Source: SIG307 sp964609025 (lineage in GTDB: Bacteria > Bacillota > Clostridia > Lachnospirales > Lachnospiraceae). From it: a stretch of DNA of 64,000 nucleotides. The stretch is taken from contig CAZSQM010000014.1 of NCBI GenBank assembly GCA_964609025.1, forward strand, positions 1 to 64,000. The letters are read 5' to 3'. The notes under the pieces were generated by a model. The model worked only from the letters and a program-made list of their open reading frames with translations. It made no database searches and was not told the DNA's origin. Position numbers and translations under genes: made by a program. Shown here piece after piece: positions 59,640 to 64,000 of the stretch (position 1 is its first letter; each line of letters starts with the position of its first letter).

Positions 59640-60149
59640 ATGCTGAACGAAAACATTAAAGCAATCAGAAAATCAAAAGGACTTTCGCAGGAAGAGCTTG
59701 CTATCAAGCTGAATGTGGTGCGACAAACAATCTCTAAATGGGAGCAGGGATTGTCGGTTCCTGATTCCGACATGTTAATCTCCCTATCTGAAGTGCTTGA
59801 AACTCCTGTAAGTACATTGCTTGGAGAAACTGTTACCGAGTCGAAAACGGATGACTTAAAAGTGATATCCGAAAAATTAGAGGTTATAAACCTGCAACTT
59901 GCACAAAGAAAGACAGCGGGAAGAAAAGCATTTCATTGGCTGCTGATCTTGCTGTGTGCGGTCATAGCAGTAATTTATGCGGTTTTGATAGCATCAGGCA
60001 GTCCATATCTGGGGTGGGATTACAGTGACCCTGAAACCGCCGTTGCCGGAGCGGCTTTTCACGCGATGGAATGGCTGTTTGTGCGACTTGCGCCGATTAT
60101 CCTTGCCGGCGCAGTCGCTGGAATTATCCTGACACGGAAGAAACATTAG
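59640..60149 (+). CDS. XRE family regulator with C-terminal membrane helices
   Basis: 169 residues. The HTH covers about residues 1-58: IKAIRKSKGLSQEELAIKL, then VVRQTISKWEQG. A linker of about 40 residues follows, then two hydrophobic segments (about 100-120 and 140-163). It is therefore a membrane-tethered DNA-binding protein, a common Firmicutes type next to ABC exporters. ATG 59640 follows AGAAAGGTGG. It may control the ABC pair just downstream. Confidence 0.85.
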   Translation: MLNENIKAIRKSKGLSQEELAIKLNVVRQTISKWEQGLSVPDSDMLISLSEVLETPVSTLLGETVTESKTDDLKVISEKLEVINLQLAQRKTAGRKAFHWLLILLCAVIAVIYAVLIASGSPYLGWDYSDPETAVAGAAFHAMEWLFVRLAPIILAGAVAGIILTRKKH

Positions 60150-60169
60150 AGGATTAAGTAAAAAAGTGA

Positions 60170-60198
60170 TTGACAAACGAAAGCCTTTGTTGTATTCT
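60170..60198 (+). promoter_or_regulatory. Promoter of the ABC exporter
   Basis: TTGACA (60170-60175), 17-base spacer, TATTCT (60193-60198). Confidence 0.75.
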
Positions 60199-60199
60199 T

Positions 60200-60217
60200 G
60201 TATTAAGCAATTAGTAC
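60200..60217 (+). promoter_or_regulatory. Candidate operator of the ABC exporter
   Basis: GTATTAA-GCAA-TTAGTAC, a near-palindrome immediately after the -10 box. The layout is reminiscent of GntR/YtrA-type sites upstream of ABC-2 exporters, but no GntR gene is present nearby. Confidence 0.4.
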
Positions 60218-60241
60218 AATTATACAACGGAGGTTTTTAAT

Positions 60242-60955
60242 ATGTTACGCATCGAACATTTTACAAAGCGTTATGGGGACAAGGTAGCGGTAAATAATTT
60301 GAATCTGCACATTGCACCGGGAGAAATTTACGGCTTTATCGGACACAACGGAGCGGGAAAAACAACTACGTTAAAGGCATGCTGCGGACTGCTGCGGTTT
60401 ACGGAGGGAACGATTTTGATCAACGGAAAGTCCATCCGGGAGGAGCCGCTTTCCTGCAAAAGGGAGATTGCGTATATTCCGGACAACCCGGATTTGTACG
60501 ATTTCCTGACCGGATATGATTTTCTGAATTTTGTTGCGGATGTATACGGTGTGTCGAAAAAGGAGCGGACCGAGCGTATTGATACTTACGGAGAAATGTT
60601 AGGCATTACAGAGGCGCTTACTCTGCCGATTTCGGAATATTCCCACGGCATGAAGCAGAAGGTTGCGATTATTTCGGCACTGGTGCATGCACCGAAGTTG
60701 ATTCTGATGGATGAGCCGTTTGTCGGTCTTGACCCGTCCGCTTCCCATCAGCTAAAGCAGTTGATGACGAAGCATTGTGAGGAAGGCGGCGCGATTTTCT
60801 TCTCGACCCATGTGCTGGAAGTGGCGGAAAAACTGTGTCATAAGGTGGCGATTATCAAGGGCGGCAATCTGGTGGCGTCCGGGACGATGGACGAGGTACG
60901 CGGCAATTCTTCTCTGGAAGATGTATTTTTGGAATTGGAGGAAAAAGCAGAATGA
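60242..60955 (+). CDS. ABC transporter ATP-binding protein
   Basis: 237 residues. Walker A GHNGAGKTTT, signature YSHGMKQKVAI (variant of LSGGQ), Walker B LILMDEP with DPSA after it, and the H-loop STHVLE. It powers the membrane protein encoded next, whose ATG overlaps its stop by 4 bases. Start follows ACGGAGG. The substrate is unknown; this family often exports antimicrobial peptides or lipids. Confidence 0.9.
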   Translation: MLRIEHFTKRYGDKVAVNNLNLHIAPGEIYGFIGHNGAGKTTTLKACCGLLRFTEGTILINGKSIREEPLSCKREIAYIPDNPDLYDFLTGYDFLNFVADVYGVSKKERTERIDTYGEMLGITEALTLPISEYSHGMKQKVAIISALVHAPKLILMDEPFVGLDPSASHQLKQLMTKHCEEGGAIFFSTHVLEVAEKLCHKVAIIKGGNLVASGTMDEVRGNSSLEDVFLELEEKAE

Positions 60956-62544
60956 GAAGATTAATCGGAATTCGTTTAAAATCCATGTTTTCCAATATGA
61001 AAAAGTCGCTCGGCGGTAAGAATAAGGGTCTGGTTGCGCTTTTTATACTGGCGCTTGCGTTCTGTTTCTTTTCGATTGAGATGATGCTGTATGGCGGCTG
61101 GGATATGCTGTCGATTTATTTGGATACGGATTTTCCGTGGCTGTTTTTTGCAATGGCGGGACTGACGGCGTTTGCGTTCGGTATTTTCGGAACGGTGTTT
61201 ACGACCCAGAGTCAGATGTACGAGGCAAAGGATAACGAGTTACTGTTAGCGATGCCGATTAAGCCGGTACATATTGTACTCAGCCGTGTGGCGGTGCTTT
61301 ATCTTCTGACGCTCTTGTTCAGCGCGGTTGTGATGCTTCCGGCGGGACTTGTCTATACCGTAAAGTGCGGTTTTTCGGTGCAGGTAATGGTATGTTTTCT
61401 GGTTTCGTTGTTTCTGGTTTCGATGTTAGCGCAGGCGGTGACCTGTCTGCTCGGCTGGCTGCTGCATTTTCTGCTGGCAGGGTTTCGCCACAAGGCAATC
61501 ATTGCCACGGCATTTATGACGGCGGTGATGATTCTTTACTTTATTGCAATCAATAAGCTGGAAACTTTGATGCTGCTCCTCGTGGAAAACGGAGGAACGA
61601 TTGCCTCTGCCATTCAGTCCTTTGCATGGCCGTTTTATGCGCTTGGAACCGCATGCCTCGGCAACTGGACGAACCTCCTTTTGTTTGTATTGATTTCTCT
61701 TGCCGTCTTTGCACTGGTAAATCTGGTTTTGACGGCTACCTTTGTGAAAGCCATGCTTGCGGGCGGAAAATCAAAGGGAGCCGCAAAGAGAAAGCGGGAC
61801 GGGAGAGTGCGCTCCGCAGTGGGCAGTATTTGCAGAAAAGAGGCAAAGAGGTTCTTTTCCAGTACGCCGTATCTGGTGAACATCGGTATGGGGCTTTTTA
61901 TGATAGTTGCGTTTACCGTTGCCGGTATCTGGATGAAAGAAAAAATACTGGGGATGGTCGGAACGTTAGCGCCAAAAGAGGTTAACACCATACTGCCGAT
62001 TGCAATCTCGGGGATTTTGGGTGTGCTTTCCGCCATGACGCCGATTTCCGCGCCGTCGGTGTCCTTAGAAGGAAAAAATATCTGGATTCTGCGTTCCGTG
62101 CCGGTAAGCGGCGCAGGGGTATTAAAGGCAAAGCTTCTGTTTCATTGTAGCGCGACCGTACCGCTTGCGGCGGTCAGCGGGATGGTGCTTGCTCTGGTAT
62201 ACCGGTGTACGATACCGGAAGTCCTGCTTTGCGGAGTAAATTCCGCTCTGCTGTTTGTAATGTGCGGTATCCTCGGTCTGGTATTTAATATGTGTTTTCC
62301 GCGTCTGGACTGGCCGAACGAGGCAGCGCCGTGCAAACAGTCCCTGGCCGTCCTGTTTGTTATGTTTACGATGCTCTTTCTCAGCATTGGCTACTTTGCA
62401 TTCTGCATGGGCGGAAACGAACTGCTTGGTTCTAAAAACAGCGTATTGGTGCTTTTGATGGCTGCGGTGCTTCTGACAGGAATCAATGCTCTGTTTTATC
62501 TGCTTATGATCAAGTGGGGCGGTAAAAAGTTTGAAACGCTGTAA
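60952..62544 (+). CDS. ABC-2 type exporter permease
   Basis: 530 residues with about twelve hydrophobic segments, resembling the larger ABC-2-like permeases (putative ABC exporter). A soluble basic loop lies at about 275-292 (KSKGAAKRKRDGR). It forms the channel for the ATPase encoded just before, with coupled translation (ATGA). No signal peptide or lipobox. The cargo is not predictable. Ends 337 bases before pnp. Confidence 0.85.
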   Translation: MRRLIGIRLKSMFSNMKKSLGGKNKGLVALFILALAFCFFSIEMMLYGGWDMLSIYLDTDFPWLFFAMAGLTAFAFGIFGTVFTTQSQMYEAKDNELLLAMPIKPVHIVLSRVAVLYLLTLLFSAVVMLPAGLVYTVKCGFSVQVMVCFLVSLFLVSMLAQAVTCLLGWLLHFLLAGFRHKAIIATAFMTAVMILYFIAINKLETLMLLLVENGGTIASAIQSFAWPFYALGTACLGNWTNLLLFVLISLAVFALVNLVLTATFVKAMLAGGKSKGAAKRKRDGRVRSAVGSICRKEAKRFFSSTPYLVNIGMGLFMIVAFTVAGIWMKEKILGMVGTLAPKEVNTILPIAISGILGVLSAMTPISAPSVSLEGKNIWILRSVPVSGAGVLKAKLLFHCSATVPLAAVSGMVLALVYRCTIPEVLLCGVNSALLFVMCGILGLVFNMCFPRLDWPNEAAPCKQSLAVLFVMFTMLFLSIGYFAFCMGGNELLGSKNSVLVLLMAAVLLTGINALFYLLMIKWGGKKFETL

Positions 62545-62607
62545 GATGATTCTGTTTTCACGCATTAAGAGAATTAAGGATAGCAGAGGAGAAAAGTAAG
62601 AAATGAT

Positions 62608-62703
62608 AAGGGCTGTCGTAAAAAAGATAGCGGATGTTCCATGCGGTTGCGGAGAATTTACCGTTTGCAGGCAAGGAATTGCGCTTCATACGACAGCCCC
62701 TTG
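62608..62703. repeat. Short palindromic intergenic element (about 96 bp)
   Basis: Ends GGGCTGTCGTA (62610-62620) and TACGACAGCCC (62689-62699) are exact inverted repeats. The reverse complement of 62622-62648 matches 40638-40663 (AACCGCATGG..CATCCGCTATCTT). It therefore belongs to the same family as the repeats at 30491 and 40588. Confidence 0.75.
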
Positions 62704-62783
62704 CTTTGTTCTTTTTATCTCTAGGATTGTAGATGAAAAAAGTGCTTTTCTTTTTTTGAATTTTGTGGTATCATATACATTTA

Positions 62784-62858
62784 GCGGAGATATGTCCCGA
62801 GACTTCTGAAAAGCATAGCGCTTTACGGTGTGTTTTTCAGTTGTTTCGGCATCTCCGC
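62784..62858 (+). promoter_or_regulatory. Long leader hairpin of pnp
   Basis: GCGGAGAT...CTGAAAA (62784-62812) pairs with TTTTCAG...ATCTCCGC (62834-62858), with a bulged middle. It lies 23 bases before the pnp ATG and has no U-run. In E. coli a leader stem cut by RNase III mediates pnp autoregulation; this could be the local counterpart. Confidence 0.6.
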
Positions 62859-62881
62859 AAAATGACAAAAGGAGATTAAAA

Positions 62882-64000
62882 ATGGCGTACAAGAGTTTTT
62901 CAATGGAACTTGCAGGCAGAACTTTGACCGTAGATATCGGCAGAGTTGCCGCACAGGCAAACGGTGCAGCGTTCATGCACTATGGTGACACAACGGTGCT
63001 TTCCACCGCTACGGCTTCCGAGAAGCCGCGTGAAGGAATCGACTTCTTCCCGTTAAGCGTGGAGTATGAGGAAAAGTTATATTCCGTAGGTAAGATTCCG
63101 GGCGGTTTTAACCGCAGAGAGGGTAAGGCTTCCGAAAATGCGGTGTTGACGTCCCGCGTAATCGATCGTCCGATGCGTCCGCTGTTCCCGAAGGATTACA
63201 GAAACGACGTTACCTTAAACAATATGGTCATGTCCGTAGACCCGGAGTGCAGTCCGGAGCTTACGGCAATGTTAGGCTCCGCGATTGCGGTAGCAATTTC
63301 CGATATTCCGTTTGACGGCCCGTGTGCAACGACACAGGTAGGTCTGATTAACGGGGAGTTCGTATTCAATCCGAATTCTTCCCAGAACAAGGTTTCCGAC
63401 TTAAAACTGACGGTAGCTTCCACAAGAGAAAAGGTGATTATGATTGAAGCCGGTGCGAACGAAGTGCCGGAGGCAAAGATGATTGAGGCAATTTACGCAG
63501 CCCATGAAATCAATCAGCAGGTTATTGCGTTTATTGACAAGATTGTGGCAGAGTGCGGCAAGGCAAAGCACGAGTATACAAGCTGTGCGGTGCCGGAAGA
63601 GCTGTTTGCGGCAATTAAGGAGCTGGTTCCGCCGGAAGAGATGGAAGAAGCGGTATTTACGGACGAGAAGCAGAAGCGTGAGGAAAACATCCGCGAGATT
63701 ACCGCAAGGCTGGAGGAGGCCTTTGCAGAGAACGAGGAATGGCTTGCAGTGCTCGGCGAGGCAATTTATCAGTATCAGAAGAAGACCGTTCGTAAGATGA
63801 TTTTAAAGGACCACAAGCGTCCGGACGGCAGAGAGCTTACCCAGATTCGTAAGCTTGCGGCAGAGGTGGATATTATTCCGCGCGTACACGGTTCCGCCAT
63901 GTTTACGAGAGGCCAGACCCAGATTTGTAATGTTTGTACGTTAGCGCCGCTTTCCGACGCACAGAAGTTAGACGGTCTGGACGAGAACGAGGTTTCCAAA
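62882..64000 (+). CDS. pnp: Polynucleotide phosphorylase (5' part, cut by window edge)
   Basis: The first 373 residues of about 700. The first RNase PH domain is complete: GDTTVLSTATASEKPREGIDF, FFPLSVEYEEKLYSVGKIPGG and TSRVIDRPMRPLFPK. A helical linker follows and the second RNase PH domain begins (KRPDGRELTQIR, HGSAMFTRGQTQ). The KH and S1 domains are beyond the window. It degrades RNA phosphorolytically. Start ATG follows AAAGGAG. Confidence 0.96.
   Translation, partial: MAYKSFSMELAGRTLTVDIGRVAAQANGAAFMHYGDTTVLSTATASEKPREGIDFFPLSVEYEEKLYSVGKIPGGFNRREGKASENAVLTSRVIDRPMRPLFPKDYRNDVTLNNMVMSVDPECSPELTAMLGSAIAVAISDIPFDGPCATTQVGLINGEFVFNPNSSQNKVSDLKLTVASTREKVIMIEAGANEVPEAKMIEAIYAAHEINQQVIAFIDKIVAECGKAKHEYTSCAVPEELFAAIKELVPPEEMEEAVFTDEKQKREENIREITARLEEAFAENEEWLAVLGEAIYQYQKKTVRKMILKDHKRPDGRELTQIRKLAAEVDIIPRVHGSAMFTRGQTQICNVCTLAPLSDAQKLDGLDENEVSK

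Overview
The window looks like part of the chromosome of a spore-forming, Gram-positive Clostridia bacterium, most likely of the Lachnospiraceae. The evidence is the gene content: spore photoproduct lyase, DUF6465 and DUF4867 proteins, MscL with a zinc-ribbon tail, and an exosortase G (XrtG) locus. Shine-Dalgarno sites are strong AGGAGG types, and many promoters are near-consensus sigma-A (TTGACA-N17-TATAAT). The species cannot be named from the sequence alone. Most of the window is ordinary core metabolism, with no prophage, transposase or CRISPR array.

Layout. 1-311: hairpins, an inverted repeat and a promoter. 312-9230: a seven-gene operon for the poorly understood exosortase G system. It encodes a PTPS-domain membrane protein, a secreted protein with a Firmicu-CTERM-like tail, XrtG, a processive GT2 glycosyltransferase, a degenerate GGDEF-like membrane protein, a lone PTPS-like protein and a GT2-GtrA fusion. 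This is the most interesting system in the window. 9357-16509: DUF6465, a DUF3298 lipoprotein, MscL, two metal-type COG0523 GTPases (one very His-rich, one fused to a YcgQ-like domain), a membrane GDPD, an amidase with a SPOR domain and a small PF06541 protein. 16586-24521: aromatic amino-acid genes on both strands (tyrA-aroF; aroK-aroQ) with YgiQ, a transglutaminase protein, YqeG and EF-P.

24720-35437: an Asn/Gly/Thr-rich lipoprotein, a TetR-antiporter pair, a HAD-GNAT fusion, aspartate kinase, a DUF4867 protein, a 331-bp palindromic repeat, TraX, an AI-2E family exporter, signal peptidase I, ComFB, a 2-hydroxyacid dehydrogenase broken by one in-frame stop, and a deoxyinosine glycosylase. 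35584-43391 (minus strand): tRNA-Leu(CAA), a CotH-kinase lipoprotein, TrkH-TrkA potassium uptake, a short-chain dehydrogenase, and a spore photoproduct lyase fused to a nucleosidase-like domain. 43581-50798: gpmI, then the secG-rnr-smpB group, an HD-GYP protein, rpsO with a structured leader, and a second PF06541 protein. 50862-52241: pyrBI. 52572-59321: a hexuronate catabolic locus with lacI-type regulator and uxaC diverging from uxaB-uxaA-kdgK, with a perfect cre-like operator. 59640-62544: an XRE regulator and a two-gene ABC exporter. 62882-end: the 5' part of pnp, behind a long leader hairpin.

How they fit together. The XrtG operon probably makes and anchors or processes a surface glycoconjugate or protein. 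The uxa genes convert glucuronate/galacturonate to 2-keto-3-deoxy-6-phosphogluconate; the aldolase and transporter lie elsewhere. aroF, aroK, aroQ and tyrA feed chorismate and tyrosine synthesis. secG-rnr-smpB and rpsO are housekeeping genes for secretion, RNA turnover and translation. Gene starts were chosen by Shine-Dalgarno spacing. Family names rest on motif recognition, because no database search could be run.
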